Positions 43,713 to 52,906 of a stretch of 64,000 nucleotides of DNA are shown here, in pieces. The stretch is taken from assembly GCA_002415135.1 (NCBI GenBank), contig DIBY01000001.1, positions 301,199 through 365,198 of the forward strand, in the 5' to 3' direction. A program made the position numbers and the translations under genes. The notes below the pieces were generated by a model. That model ran no database searches. It was not told the origin of the DNA and was given only the letters and a program-made list of their open reading frames with translations. The stretch's first letter is position 1. Every line of letters starts with the position of its first letter. Source of the DNA: Flavobacteriales bacterium UBA5040. GTDB taxonomy: Bacteria > Bacteroidota > Bacteroidia > Flavobacteriales > Weeksellaceae.

Positions 43713-43744
43713 AAACATCCTTCCAAAAGATTGAAAGGATGTTT
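43713..43744 (-). terminator. Terminator of the ricT-gldH-PBP1A run
   Basis: Perfect 10-bp stem AAACATCCTT (43713-43722) / AAGGATGTTT (43735-43744). The minus-strand reading is followed by a T run. Confidence 0.82.
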
Positions 43745-43766
43745 CTATTTATTCTGTAAATGAACG

Positions 43767-46145
43767 CTATTTATTAAAATCGATATCGTCGCCGGTATTA
43801 ATTTTTTCATTCACGTTTTCCTCTTTTTTCGCAGCCGGTTTTCTTTCTGTATTGGTCGGCTCTACAATTGTTGGATTTTTAATTTCGTCAATAGTTTGTA
43901 AACCACCGTCGTCTCCATATCCACCCAGTCCTTGTAGATCTGCACAGTTCCCGGTCCAGTTGGAAGGTTTCACAAATTTATCTTCAGGAGTAATTCCTAA
44001 TTCTTTATCTGCCCAAACTTTCTTCATATAGATCGCCCAGATCGGTAAAGCCATTTTCGCTCCTTGTCCTTCACCAGTTCCGTAGAAGTGAGTGGCTCGG
44101 TCTTCCCAACCTACCCAAACTCCCGTCGCAAGATTTGGAGTAATTCCCATAAACCAACCATCGGAATTATTCTGTGTCGTTCCGGTTTTTCCTGCGATCT
44201 CAATTCCCTTGGCAACGCCTCTTCTTCCTAATTCTCCAGAAGCTGTTCCGAATTCTGCCACCCCTTTCATTAAATCGATCATGGTGTAAGCGTATAGCTC
44301 GTTCATGACTTCTTTAGTGACTGGTTTTACTTCTTTAATAACGCGTCCGTTGGCATCTTCAATTCTCCAGATCATTTCAGGTTTGATGTAATTTCCGTAG
44401 TTCGCAAAAGTACTGTAAGCCCCTAACATTTCAAAAATAGTAATATCTGATGAACCTAATGCCACTGCATATTCGTTCGGGATTTCTTCAGTTACTCCTA
44501 AATCTCTGGCCGTTTGTATTACACTTTTTACACCGGTCATTTCAATTAATCGAACGGCGACCGGGTTTTGAGACTGCGCTAAAGCATCTCGTAATGTTAG
44601 CATTCCACCTCTTCCTCTAACGCTCCAGGAGCCTTTGGTGTAAGTCGCATTTGAAACGGTAGAACATGGCGTCATTCCTAATTTCATAATTGCAGTTGCA
44701 TAGACAAAAGGTTTAAAGGTCGACCCAACCTGTCTTTTCCCTTGTTTAATATGATCATATTGAAAATGCTGCCAGTTGATTCCACCAACCCAAGCTTTAA
44801 TTTCTCCGGTTCCGGGAACCATTGACATTAATCCAGCCTGTGCAATCTGTTTGTGATAGCGGATAGAATCCCACGGAGACATTTCAACTTCTTCCTCGCC
44901 TTTCCAGGTAAATCTCGAAGTTTTAATTGGTTTTTTAAAGTCCAGCATAATTGAATCCTCTGGAACTCCCGCATTTTTTAGTTGCTTATATCTTCCCGTT
45001 CTCTTCATTGCGCTAAGCATGATGGAACTGATTTGAGCATCATTAATTTTATAGAAAGGTCTTTGCTTTCTTCCTCGTTGCTCGGCGTCAAATCGACTCT
45101 GCAGATCTGTTAAATGTTCTTTAATTGCCTCTTCAGCATAGGTTTGCATTTTAGAATCCAGGGTCGTATAAATTTTCAAACCATCTTTAAATAAATTTAA
45201 AGTTTTACCGGTTTTCTTTTCATAATCTTTAATATAGCTCTCGATTTCTTTTCTTAAATAATATTTATAATAAGCCGAGTAACCATCATCAATCGATTTA
45301 ATTGGATGATAATCTACTGCAATCGGAGTACTTACCGCCTGCTGAAAAGTTGCCTGATCAAGATATCCGGTCTTTAACATTTGATCCAGAACGACGTCTC
45401 TTCTGCTCTTTGCTCTTTCCTCATTTCGCATCGGATTATTCTTCACCGGGTTTTCCAGCATCGCTACAAACATTGCTGCTTCTGGTAGTGTGAGTTTCGA
45501 GGTTGTTTTATTAAAGTAAACTCGAGATGCCATCTCAATACCATTGGCATTGTAGAGGAAATCAAATTTGTTGAAATAAAGCGTGATAATTTCTTCTTTT
45601 GTATATCTTTTTTCCAGACTTACTGCTACAACCCATTCTTTCAGTTTCTGAAAAGATCTCTGAATTTTATTTTGAGAAGCGGTTCCTGTAAAAAGTAGTT
45701 TTGCCAACTGTTGGGTGATCGTAGATCCACCACCTCTATTACCGCCATACGCTATTGCTCTCGCTACAGATTGAAGATCGATCCCGGAATGTTCCTTAAA
45801 TCGCTCATCTTCTTTAGCTTGTAGTGCATAAATCAGGTAAGGTGGCAATTCCTTATAAGTAATTGGCTGAGTTTTCTCCTTTTCAAACTTACCGAGCATT
45901 TTTCCGTCTGATGAATAAATTTCAGAGGCTACATAAATATCGGGATTCTCTAATTCTTTTACGTCGGGCATGTCACCAAGGAAACCTTGTGACACCGCGA
46001 AAAATACACCTGCAATCCCTACGATCAAGAGAATCAGTGCGGTCCATACTATTTTGACCCACCTTTTCCAGCCAGTATTCTTGACTTTTTTTGGAGGAAG
46101 CGGAAACTTTTGCGGTTTGCTTCCTTTATTCTGTGTGTTTTCCAT
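43767..46145 (-). CDS. Penicillin-binding protein 1A (bifunctional transglycosylase/transpeptidase)
   Basis: Class A PBP of 792 aa that polymerises and cross-links peptidoglycan. Cytoplasmic N-terminus rich in Lys/Pro, one transmembrane helix (about 31-51), then a GT51 domain with catalytic Glu112 in KEDERF and the GGGSTITQQLAKLLF block (138-152). The transpeptidase domain has STFK (475-478, nucleophile Ser475), SQN (525-527) and KTGT (653-656). The last 60 residues are a low-complexity Pro/Glu/Asn tail. It is downstream of gldH with 8 bp between them. Confidence 0.96.
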   Translation of the reverse strand: MENTQNKGSKPQKFPLPPKKVKNTGWKRWVKIVWTALILLIVGIAGVFFAVSQGFLGDMPDVKELENPDIYVASEIYSSDGKMLGKFEKEKTQPITYKELPPYLIYALQAKEDERFKEHSGIDLQSVARAIAYGGNRGGGSTITQQLAKLLFTGTASQNKIQRSFQKLKEWVVAVSLEKRYTKEEIITLYFNKFDFLYNANGIEMASRVYFNKTTSKLTLPEAAMFVAMLENPVKNNPMRNEERAKSRRDVVLDQMLKTGYLDQATFQQAVSTPIAVDYHPIKSIDDGYSAYYKYYLRKEIESYIKDYEKKTGKTLNLFKDGLKIYTTLDSKMQTYAEEAIKEHLTDLQSRFDAEQRGRKQRPFYKINDAQISSIMLSAMKRTGRYKQLKNAGVPEDSIMLDFKKPIKTSRFTWKGEEEVEMSPWDSIRYHKQIAQAGLMSMVPGTGEIKAWVGGINWQHFQYDHIKQGKRQVGSTFKPFVYATAIMKLGMTPCSTVSNATYTKGSWSVRGRGGMLTLRDALAQSQNPVAVRLIEMTGVKSVIQTARDLGVTEEIPNEYAVALGSSDITIFEMLGAYSTFANYGNYIKPEMIWRIEDANGRVIKEVKPVTKEVMNELYAYTMIDLMKGVAEFGTASGELGRRGVAKGIEIAGKTGTTQNNSDGWFMGITPNLATGVWVGWEDRATHFYGTGEGQGAKMALPIWAIYMKKVWADKELGITPEDKFVKPSNWTGNCADLQGLGGYGDDGGLQTIDEIKNPTIVEPTNTERKPAAKKEENVNEKINTGDDIDFNK

Positions 46146-46153
46146 AAATAAGT

Positions 46154-46618
46154 TTACGGTTTTGCCGTTTCTATTTTTACGCCTATATCTTCAATTCCGG
46201 GCAGGTTATCATTTCTCATCGCTTGAATAATTCCGATTGAATAATTACCGTTTGCAGGGAACTGATAGTCTACTTTATATTGAAAATGAATTTCTTTAGT
46301 ATCTCCAAACCCTTTACCAATCCAATTCCCATTGGGTTCTGCCAAAATATAATTTAAAGTGTCGGTACTTTTCTTTTTGGTTTGCCCATCCTGAAAATTA
46401 ACGATCATCCGGATATTGCTATACGGGTAATCGTTATTGTTTCTTACAACAAATATAATATTTTTTGGATTTTGAGCATCCGTCACTTTAAAGTCAAATT
46501 TCTGTTCCGCTTTTTTATCCCATTTTCCATTGAGATTATTCAAAAACACTTGCTCAGAATCATTGCTGCAACTGGCAAGAAAAAACAAAACGAAAAAAGC
46601 ACCCATTATCTTATGCAT
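46154..46618 (-). CDS. gldH: Gliding motility lipoprotein GldH
   Basis: A 154-aa lipoprotein (lipobox FLASC, Cys17). The body matches the GldH pattern: a strand-rich domain with FVVRNNNDYPYSNIRMIVNF, TLNYILAEPNGNWIGKGFGD and a tail IGIIQAMRNDNLPGIEDIGVKIE. GldH is one of the Gld lipoproteins needed for gliding and linked to type IX secretion in Flavobacterium. The start is set at 46618 (MHKIMGAFFVLFFL), overlapping the ricT stop by 8 bp; ATG 46624 is also possible. It is translated between ricT and PBP1A. Confidence 0.88.
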   Translation of the reverse strand: MHKIMGAFFVLFFLASCSNDSEQVFLNNLNGKWDKKAEQKFDFKVTDAQNPKNIIFVVRNNNDYPYSNIRMIVNFQDGQTKKKSTDTLNYILAEPNGNWIGKGFGDTKEIHFQYKVDYQFPANGNYSIGIIQAMRNDNLPGIEDIGVKIETAKP

Positions 46619-47930
46619 TGTCATCACGTTTTGGCTGTGGTTTCTTTTTAAAGTTTTTTGGCTTTTGTTGAGGTGACTTTGCATTGGGTTGAGCAGGTTT
46701 ATCACCTTGTTTATCAGGTGCTTGCCCAGCAGGTTTTTCAGAAATTCTTTTTCTTCTATCTCCTTGATTTCCAGTAGAGTTATTATCCGGCTTCTGTTGA
46801 TTATTCGGCTTTCTCTTATTTTTATTGGGACCCGAACTTTTACCTCTTCTTTCGAAGCGATCCATATTGTTTTCCTGAATTAAATCTACTGATTTCACTG
46901 GAGCATCAAGAACTTTTACATCTTCTAAAGGTTGTGCTTTCTCGCCTTTCTTGTTTTTGGCAATCATTTTTTTGACATCGTCAACATCTAAATCATACCA
47001 AGCCATGGAGTGATCTGCATAAGCGAACCACATTCTCTTCTTGAAAACATCAATTTTGATACAGAAAGCTTTTCCTTTTTCAGTATCAAGCGTTGTTGAG
47101 GAAGATGGGAAATGGCTCAACGCATCCAAATAGCTGTCGAGTTCATAGTTCAGACAACATTTTAATTTTCCACATTGTCCGGCTAATTTCTGAGGATTAA
47201 TGCTCAGTTGCTGGTAACGCGCCGCGTTGGTGTTCACAGATCGGAAATCCGTCAACCAAGTTGAACAGCACAATTCCCTTCCGCACGATCCAATACCTCC
47301 AACTTTTGCAGCTTCCTGTCGGAAACCGATTTGTTTCATATCGATTTTAGTACGGAACAAAGACGCAAATTCTTTAATTAACTGCCGGAAATCCACACGG
47401 GTTTCAGCGGTATAGAAGAACGTAACTTTGGCACCATCGCCCTGAAATTCGACATCGGTGATTTTCATTTCAAGATTAAGTGCGATAGCAATTTTTCTTG
47501 CCTGAATTTTTACACCTTCTTCTTTTCCTCTTGCATCTTGCCAAACCTCAATGTCCTTTTGGTTGGCTAACCGGTAAATTTTTAGAGGGTTTTCTTCAGA
47601 GACATTTTTCTTTTTCATCTGAATTTTCACCAATTCTCCTGTAAGGCTTACTACACCTATATCGTGACCCGGACTAGATTCTACTGTGATAACGCTTCCC
47701 ATATGAAGCGGTAATTTATTGACGTTTTTATAAAAAAATTTACGATCGTTCTTGAATCTTACTTCCACAAAATCTGTTTGAGATTGAGATGGATTGTTAA
47801 TATTCGAGAGCCAATCGAAAACGCTTAATTTATAGCTATTTCCGCAAGTATCTACACTTTCACAGCCATTCGCAGATTTTGTTCCGCAAGAATGGGACGA
47901 ATCGCCGGATGTTTTACATCCACAACTCAT
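46611..47930 (-). CDS. ricT: PSP1-domain protein RicT (YaaT-like)
   Basis: A 439-aa protein of the PSP1/RicT family. In Bacillus, RicT works with RicA and RicF in an Fe-S-containing complex that affects RNase Y and competence; no direct partner is visible here. The Cys cluster is intact: GIGSCGRELCCSTW and KLAGQCGKLKCCLNYE. An additional N-terminal Cys-rich segment (MSCGCKTSGDSSHSCG) and a 110-residue basic, Gln/Asn/Pro/Lys-rich C-terminal tail extend it beyond the Bacillus length. It is the first gene of the ricT-gldH-PBP1A run, with a good promoter. Confidence 0.92.
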   Translation of the reverse strand: MSCGCKTSGDSSHSCGTKSANGCESVDTCGNSYKLSVFDWLSNINNPSQSQTDFVEVRFKNDRKFFYKNVNKLPLHMGSVITVESSPGHDIGVVSLTGELVKIQMKKKNVSEENPLKIYRLANQKDIEVWQDARGKEEGVKIQARKIAIALNLEMKITDVEFQGDGAKVTFFYTAETRVDFRQLIKEFASLFRTKIDMKQIGFRQEAAKVGGIGSCGRELCCSTWLTDFRSVNTNAARYQQLSINPQKLAGQCGKLKCCLNYELDSYLDALSHFPSSSTTLDTEKGKAFCIKIDVFKKRMWFAYADHSMAWYDLDVDDVKKMIAKNKKGEKAQPLEDVKVLDAPVKSVDLIQENNMDRFERRGKSSGPNKNKRKPNNQQKPDNNSTGNQGDRRKRISEKPAGQAPDKQGDKPAQPNAKSPQQKPKNFKKKPQPKRDDNA

Positions 47931-47953
47931 ATTTATATTTTTGTTATATGTTG

Positions 47954-47986
47954 CAAATTTAGTATAATTTTTTTTGTATATTTCAA
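47954..47986 (-). promoter_or_regulatory. ricT promoter
   Basis: On the minus strand TTG is followed after 22 bp by TAAATTTG, a TAnnTTTG match 23 bp before the ricT start. Confidence 0.6.
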
Positions 47987-48291
47987 TGATACCTAATTTA
48001 ACACTATCGATTTTTTAATTATGAGAAAATTGGCATTTACGTTATGAATTATTCATCATTCTATTAATTATTATGTAAATCATACAATTAAAAAAATAAA
48101 AATGGATTCGGTTTTATTGATTTCATTTAAATTAAACAGGAATATTCATGTTAATTTTATTTTTTCTTTAAACCCTTTAAATAAAAGGATTATTAGGTAT
48201 TTATCCATATAAGAAATTCAAACATTAGGCATATAATAGCATTTGTTTAAAATAAATTAAGAATATTTAACAATTGTTTAAAAAATAATTT

Positions 48292-48299
48292 TATATTTG
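48292..48299 (+). promoter_or_regulatory. -7 box of the FadL-type porin gene
   Basis: TATATTTG, a TAnnTTTG match 19 bp before the ATG; a TTG lies 15 bp upstream (48274-48276). Confidence 0.55.
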
Positions 48300-48318
48300 G
48301 AACATTAATAATGATTTT

Positions 48319-49557
48319 ATGAAAAAAATAGTTTTAACTACAGCATTGTTAGCTGGTGTTCTTGCTCAAGCTGGAGGCTTTAGAGTTTCTTTACAAGGCG
48401 TTAAGCAATTGGCAATGGCTCACACTAGTGCTCACGCAGAAGATGCGAGTGTTACTTTCTTCAATCCTGCAGGAATGTCTTTTATTCCCGCTAAACTAAG
48501 TATTGCAGCTGGTGGTTTCGGAGCGAAATCAAGTGTGACGTACCAAAATTTATCAACTCTTGAATCTTTTGACACTAATAATCCACTTGGAACTCCACTT
48601 TATGCAGCAATTGCATACAGAGTTTTAGACAATGTATCTGTGGGTTTCAATTTTTCTACACCGTTCGGAAGCACAATAGAATGGCCTTCAGATTGGGCAG
48701 GTCGTGAAATCGTTCAGCGTTTAGAATTGAAAGCTTTTTATTTCCAGCCAATGATTTCCTTTAAATTAGCTCCTTGGGCATCTGTCGGAGGTAGTTATAT
48801 TTATGCAAAAGGAAGTGTAAATTGGGATAAAGCAGTTACTCAGTTAGGTGGAAGTTTAAATCTTACCGATGATAAAGCTTCAGGAAGTGGTTTTGGACTA
48901 GGATTCTATTTGCGACCAACTGAGAAGCTTGATGTGAGTATTGCTTATCGTTCACCAATTGATATGGAAGCAGAAAACGGAGTTGTTAGCTTTGATATTT
49001 CTCCTGCCCTGTACCCTAATTTAGGTTTGGATGCTACTGGGAAGGACTCATTTAAAGCAACGCTGCCTTTAGTAGATGAATATACAGTTGGGGTTACTTA
49101 TAAACTTACGCCGAAATGGTTAATTTCTGGAGATTTCAATTATAGTGGTTGGGACCGATATAACAAATTGACACTTGATTTCGCTAATGCACCAATTGGT
49201 AACCAGCCGAACGATCCAACAATTTTAGTAAGTCCGAAAAATTTCAAAAATACACAGACGTGGAGAGTTGGAACGCAATATCAAATTAATGATATGTTCG
49301 CAGCACGTGCCGGATATTATTATGATGAATCGCCATATGCTGATAAGGATTTCCAGGCAGAGACGCCATCTTTCGATTCAAACGTTGTTACGGCAGGTTT
49401 AGGAATTAACTTGATGAAAGGTTTTGGAGTAGACATCGCTGGTGGAATCGCATTTCCAAAAAGCAGACTGGTTCAAAACGATTACAATAACTTCTACGGA
49501 CAAGCGAAAGCGAAAGCTTATTACTTCGGTTTAGGGGTATCATATAACGCATTTTAA
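48319..49557 (+). CDS. OmpP1/FadL-family outer-membrane transport protein
   Basis: Outer-membrane barrel of 412 aa for hydrophobic compounds such as long-chain fatty acids. A signal peptide covers about residues 1-18 (LLAGVLAQAGG). The family N-terminal segment SLQGVKQLAMAHTSAHAEDASVTFFNPAGMSF (around residues 24-55, the hatch region with NPAGM) is diagnostic. C-terminal strands end in an aromatic (YNAF). Only 14 bp separate it from the SGNH lipoprotein gene, suggesting a lipid-uptake and hydrolysis pair. Confidence 0.92.
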   Translation: MKKIVLTTALLAGVLAQAGGFRVSLQGVKQLAMAHTSAHAEDASVTFFNPAGMSFIPAKLSIAAGGFGAKSSVTYQNLSTLESFDTNNPLGTPLYAAIAYRVLDNVSVGFNFSTPFGSTIEWPSDWAGREIVQRLELKAFYFQPMISFKLAPWASVGGSYIYAKGSVNWDKAVTQLGGSLNLTDDKASGSGFGLGFYLRPTEKLDVSIAYRSPIDMEAENGVVSFDISPALYPNLGLDATGKDSFKATLPLVDEYTVGVTYKLTPKWLISGDFNYSGWDRYNKLTLDFANAPIGNQPNDPTILVSPKNFKNTQTWRVGTQYQINDMFAARAGYYYDESPYADKDFQAETPSFDSNVVTAGLGINLMKGFGVDIAGGIAFPKSRLVQNDYNNFYGQAKAKAYYFGLGVSYNAF

Positions 49558-49571
49558 GATTTAATTTAATT

Positions 49572-51020
49572 ATGAAAAAAATATTAATTTCAACAATCGC
49601 TGTTTCAGCATTATTTTTTACAATAAGCTGTGAAACAGACTTTGATACAGACGTAAGTAGCGTTCAGGTGACCAACGGTCAGGCTAACTTTACGAAATTT
49701 GTTTCGATAGGAAACTCACTGACTTCTGGGTACAGAGATGGAGCTTTATATATTGATGGTCAAAATGAATCTTTTCCATCCATGATGGCTCAACAAATGG
49801 CTTTGGCTGGTGGTGGAGCTTTCAAACAACCTTTAATGGCTGACAACTTAGGCGGAATTCCTTCTGTAGGTTTAACCAATAAAAGAATTCTTACTCCCGC
49901 TTTAGGAGTAGAAGTTGCCCCAGGAACTGGTACGACTACTCTGGCGAGTATCTTTTCTTCTGGTCCTTATCAAAATATGGGGGTGCCAGGTGCGAAATCT
50001 TTCCATTTAGGTTTGGCAGGTTATGGTAGCGCAGCAGGCTTAGCTACAGGAACTGCGAATCCTTACTTTGTAAGATTTGCTTCTAGTGCAACTGCTTCCG
50101 TGATTGGTGATGCTGTTGCTCAGGCTCCAACATTTTTCTCACTTTGGATCGGGAATAACGATGTTCTTTCTTATGCAACAAGTGGAGGTACTGGTGTAGA
50201 TCAAACAGGAAACATTAATCCTGCAACTTATGGACCTAATGATATTACTGATCCAAACGTAGTTGCTTCAGTAATTAATGGTTATGTAACTGCATTAACT
50301 GCAGGTGGCGCAAAAGGAGTTATTGCAAACATTCCGAATGTGACAACGATTCCTTACTTTACAAGAGTTCCTGCAAAACCGATTCCGGGAGAACCTTCGA
50401 CAGTTTCTCAATTGAATGCTGGCTATGCGACGTATAACGCAGGATTGGGTCAAGCTAAAGCATTGGGATATTTATCTCAGGCAGAATATAACCAAAGATT
50501 TATCAAGTTTACAGTAGGTGTTGCAAACGGTGCCGTGATCGTAGATAAAGATCTTACCAACCTTGCTGCCCTAGGAATTCCTTCTTACAGACAAACGACT
50601 TCTAAAGATTATATCTTATTGACTGCCTCTGCAGTGTTAACACCAACTGCGGGTGGTGGAACTTCAGTTCCTTTAGCAGATGGTTTTGTATTGACAGAAA
50701 AAGAGACTGCAAAAGTTTTAACTGCAACTGCAGCGTATAATGCTTCCATTAAATCAATTGCTACAGCAAAAGGATTGGCGTTTGTTGATGCTAGCGCGAA
50801 AATGGCAGAGCTTTCTAAATCTTCAGGAATCCAGTTTGATGGCGTGAAATATACCGCAACTTTCGTTACAGGAGGAACATTCTCACTAGATGGTGTTCAC
50901 CTTACAGGAAGAGGTTATGCATTAATTGCTAACGAATTTTTGAGAGTGATTAATCAAAAATATAAATCAACTTTACCAATGGTAAACGTAAATAGCTATC
51001 AAGGAGTAACTTTCCCATAA
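49572..51020 (+). CDS. SGNH/GDSL hydrolase lipoprotein
   Basis: A 482-aa lipoprotein (lipobox TISC, Cys20) with a SGNH hydrolase fold. Block I is SIGNSLTSG, with nucleophile Ser49 in GNSL. Block III is WIGNNDVLSYA. Block V is DGVHLTGRGYALIA, with the catalytic Asp-His pair. Between blocks I and V is a long insertion of about 270 residues. Likely an esterase or lipase facing the periplasm or surface. It is cotranscribed with the FadL-type porin. A hairpin terminator follows. Confidence 0.88.
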   Translation: MKKILISTIAVSALFFTISCETDFDTDVSSVQVTNGQANFTKFVSIGNSLTSGYRDGALYIDGQNESFPSMMAQQMALAGGGAFKQPLMADNLGGIPSVGLTNKRILTPALGVEVAPGTGTTTLASIFSSGPYQNMGVPGAKSFHLGLAGYGSAAGLATGTANPYFVRFASSATASVIGDAVAQAPTFFSLWIGNNDVLSYATSGGTGVDQTGNINPATYGPNDITDPNVVASVINGYVTALTAGGAKGVIANIPNVTTIPYFTRVPAKPIPGEPSTVSQLNAGYATYNAGLGQAKALGYLSQAEYNQRFIKFTVGVANGAVIVDKDLTNLAALGIPSYRQTTSKDYILLTASAVLTPTAGGGTSVPLADGFVLTEKETAKVLTATAAYNASIKSIATAKGLAFVDASAKMAELSKSSGIQFDGVKYTATFVTGGTFSLDGVHLTGRGYALIANEFLRVINQKYKSTLPMVNVNSYQGVTFP

Positions 51021-51046
51021 TCGTTATTTGAAAATCATTTAATTAT

Positions 51047-51083
51047 AAAACCACTTGAATTCCTTCGAGTGGTTTTATTTTTT
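51047..51083 (+). terminator. Terminator of the fadL-like/SGNH operon
   Basis: Stem AAAACCACTTGAA (51047-51059) / TTCGAGTGGTTTT (51064-51076) with one G-U pair, followed by T-rich sequence. Confidence 0.8.
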
Positions 51084-51091
51084 TAAATTTG
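51084..51091 (+). promoter_or_regulatory. prs promoter -7 box
   Basis: TAAATTTG, a TAnnTTTG match 21 bp before the prs ATG, immediately behind the preceding terminator. Confidence 0.55.
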
Positions 51092-51112
51092 CACATCTAA
51101 AAAAAAGTAAAA

Positions 51113-52051
51113 ATGGCTGATCAGGCAAGTTATTTATTCTCTACCAGAACCAGTAAAGTTTTGGCGGAAAAAATTGCTCAATTCTATGGGCAAGAAATGG
51201 GGAAGATTAATTTCCAGGAATTTAGTGATGGGGAATTTGAGCCCGTATTGGATGAATCTGTTCGTGGTGGACGGGTTTTTTTGATTGGATCCACTTTTCC
51301 ACCAGCAGACAATCTTCTTGAGTTACTACTCATGATCGATGCGGCTAAAAGAGCATCTGCAAAAAGTGTCACTGTAGTTTTACCTTACTATGGTTTGGCA
51401 AGACAGGATCGAAAAGATCAACCGAGAGCACCAATCGGAGCTAAGTTAGTAGCAAATCTATTGACCGCAGCTGGCGCAACCCGCGTGATGACGATGGACT
51501 TGCATGCAGATCAAATTCAGGGATTCTTTGAAATTCCAGTAGATCATTTGTATGCTTCAACTATTTTCATCGACTACATCAAGCAATTAAATTTAGAAGA
51601 TCTTACCATCGCGTCACCAGATATGGGCGGAGCGAAAAGAGCAAAAAATTACGCAAGTCACCTTGGAGCAGATGTGGTAATCGCTTACAAAGAGAGAAAG
51701 AAAGCCAACGTCATCGAAGAAATGTTTTTGATTGGTCATGTTGAGGGACGAAATGTAATCCTTATTGATGATATGATCGATACTGCCGGAACCCTTTGTA
51801 AAGCTGCTGATATTTTAATGGCGAACGGAGCGAAGAGTGTGAGAGCAATGGCAACACACGGAGTTCTTTCAGGTAAAGCGTATGAAAACATTCAAAACTC
51901 TAAACTTTCAGAAGTAATTGTTACTGACACGATTCCCATCAAAACTGAATTATCATCGAAGATTAAAGTGTTGTCTTGTGCAGAACTTTTTGCTGATGTA
52001 ATGAAAATGGTTCACCAGCACAAATCAATCAGCGATAAATTTATTATTTAA
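51113..52051 (+). CDS. prs: Ribose-phosphate pyrophosphokinase
   Basis: Makes PRPP from ribose 5-phosphate and ATP for nucleotide, His and Trp synthesis. It has 312 aa, the normal length. Motifs: FSDGEFEPVLDESVRGGRVFLI near the N-terminus, YYGLARQDRK, the metal/ATP motif DLHADQIQGFF, and the PRPP-binding loop LIDDMIDTAGTLCKA. rplY follows 48 bp downstream with its own promoter; the prs-rplY(ctc) pairing is common. Confidence 0.98.
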   Translation: MADQASYLFSTRTSKVLAEKIAQFYGQEMGKINFQEFSDGEFEPVLDESVRGGRVFLIGSTFPPADNLLELLLMIDAAKRASAKSVTVVLPYYGLARQDRKDQPRAPIGAKLVANLLTAAGATRVMTMDLHADQIQGFFEIPVDHLYASTIFIDYIKQLNLEDLTIASPDMGGAKRAKNYASHLGADVVIAYKERKKANVIEEMFLIGHVEGRNVILIDDMIDTAGTLCKAADILMANGAKSVRAMATHGVLSGKAYENIQNSKLSEVIVTDTIPIKTELSSKIKVLSCAELFADVMKMVHQHKSISDKFII

Positions 52052-52063
52052 AAATAAAAATGA

Positions 52064-52071
52064 TATCTTTG
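52064..52071 (+). promoter_or_regulatory. rplY promoter -7 box
   Basis: TATCTTTG, a TAnnTTTG match 28 bp before the rplY ATG. Confidence 0.55.
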
Positions 52072-52099
52072 CACCCTTAAAATTATTTAATATATTATA

Positions 52100-52741
52100 A
52101 TGAAATCAATTACAATTCAAGGTACAAAAAGAGAAAGCGTGGGCAAGAAGTCTACTAAAGCCTTACGTGATGCTGAATTAGTTCCTTGTGTTGTTTACGG
52201 AGGTACCGAAACTTTAAATTTTTCTGCTGAGGAAAAATCTTTTAAAGCTTTAGTTTATACTCCAGAAGCACACACGGTATCTATTGAGGTTGACGGAAAA
52301 ACAATTCCAGCAATTCTTCAAGACATCCAATTTCACCCATTAACGGACAAAATCATCCACGCTGATTTCTATCAGATGTCAGATGACAAACCAGTCGTAA
52401 TGGAAGTTCCAGTAAGACTTACAGGTCGTTCTAAAGGTGTTGTTGCAGGTGGTGCAATGAGACAGTCTTTCAGAAAATTAAAAGTAAAAGCAATCCCTGC
52501 TAATTTACCAGACGAAATCGTGGTAGACGTTACTCCATTAAAGATTGGTAGCAAACTTTATGTTGGTAGTATCAAAGCAGAAGGATTCTCATTTATGCAT
52601 CCAGACAACGCAGTAGTAGTTGCTGTTAAAATGTCTAGAACTGCAGCCAAAGGTGGTGCAGGAGCAGATGATGAAGATGAAGAAGAAACTGCAACTACAG
52701 AAGGAGAAGCTCCTGCTGCAGATGCAACAAGTGCAGAGTAA
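52100..52741 (+). CDS. rplY: Large ribosomal subunit protein bL25 (L25/Ctc)
   Basis: 5S rRNA-binding ribosomal protein of the longer Ctc form, 213 aa. The N-terminal L25 domain ([31 protein letters not shown]) and C-terminal Ctc domain (from about residue 95, [17 protein letters not shown]) are clear. The tail is a low-complexity Asp/Glu/Ala/Thr stretch ([20 protein letters not shown]). It ends at a strong terminator, so it is the last gene of the prs-rplY pair. Confidence 0.96.
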   Translation: MKSITIQGTKRESVGKKSTKALRDAELVPCVVYGGTETLNFSAEEKSFKALVYTPEAHTVSIEVDGKTIPAILQDIQFHPLTDKIIHADFYQMSDDKPVVMEVPVRLTGRSKGVVAGGAMRQSFRKLKVKAIPANLPDEIVVDVTPLKIGSKLYVGSIKAEGFSFMHPDNAVVVAVKMSRTAAKGGAGADDEDEEETATTEGEAPAADATSAE

Positions 52742-52760
52742 TTCTACACTTTATATTATA

Positions 52761-52793
52761 AAAGTCCCGCCCAGCAATGAGCGGGACTTTTTC
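52761..52793 (+). terminator. rplY terminator
   Basis: GC-rich 10-bp stem AAAGTCCCGC (52761-52770) / GCGGGACTTT (52781-52790) followed by T residues. Confidence 0.9.
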
Positions 52794-52906
52794 TTTCTAT
52801 GAAGAGCTACTTTATTCACAGGTCAGAAATCTCCTGTTTAGTACTACAGCCAATATTCCACAGTGTCAAATATTTTAATTATTTTTACTTTATCAAAACA
52901 GTCGTC

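Larger units (their letters stand above)
47931..48318. other. Divergent AT-rich intergenic region
   Basis: A 388-bp gap between ricT (minus) and the FadL gene (plus). It holds the promoters of both genes at its two ends (47954-47986 and 48292-48299). The middle is very AT-rich with many ATTAATT and TTTAAAT runs. I see no small gene, tRNA or clear palindrome in it. Confidence 0.5.

Noticed and set aside
52799..52906. ATG at 52799 as the start of the secreted protein
   Set aside because: It directly follows the rplY terminator and would put 36 extra residues before a good signal peptide; GTG 52907 is preferred.
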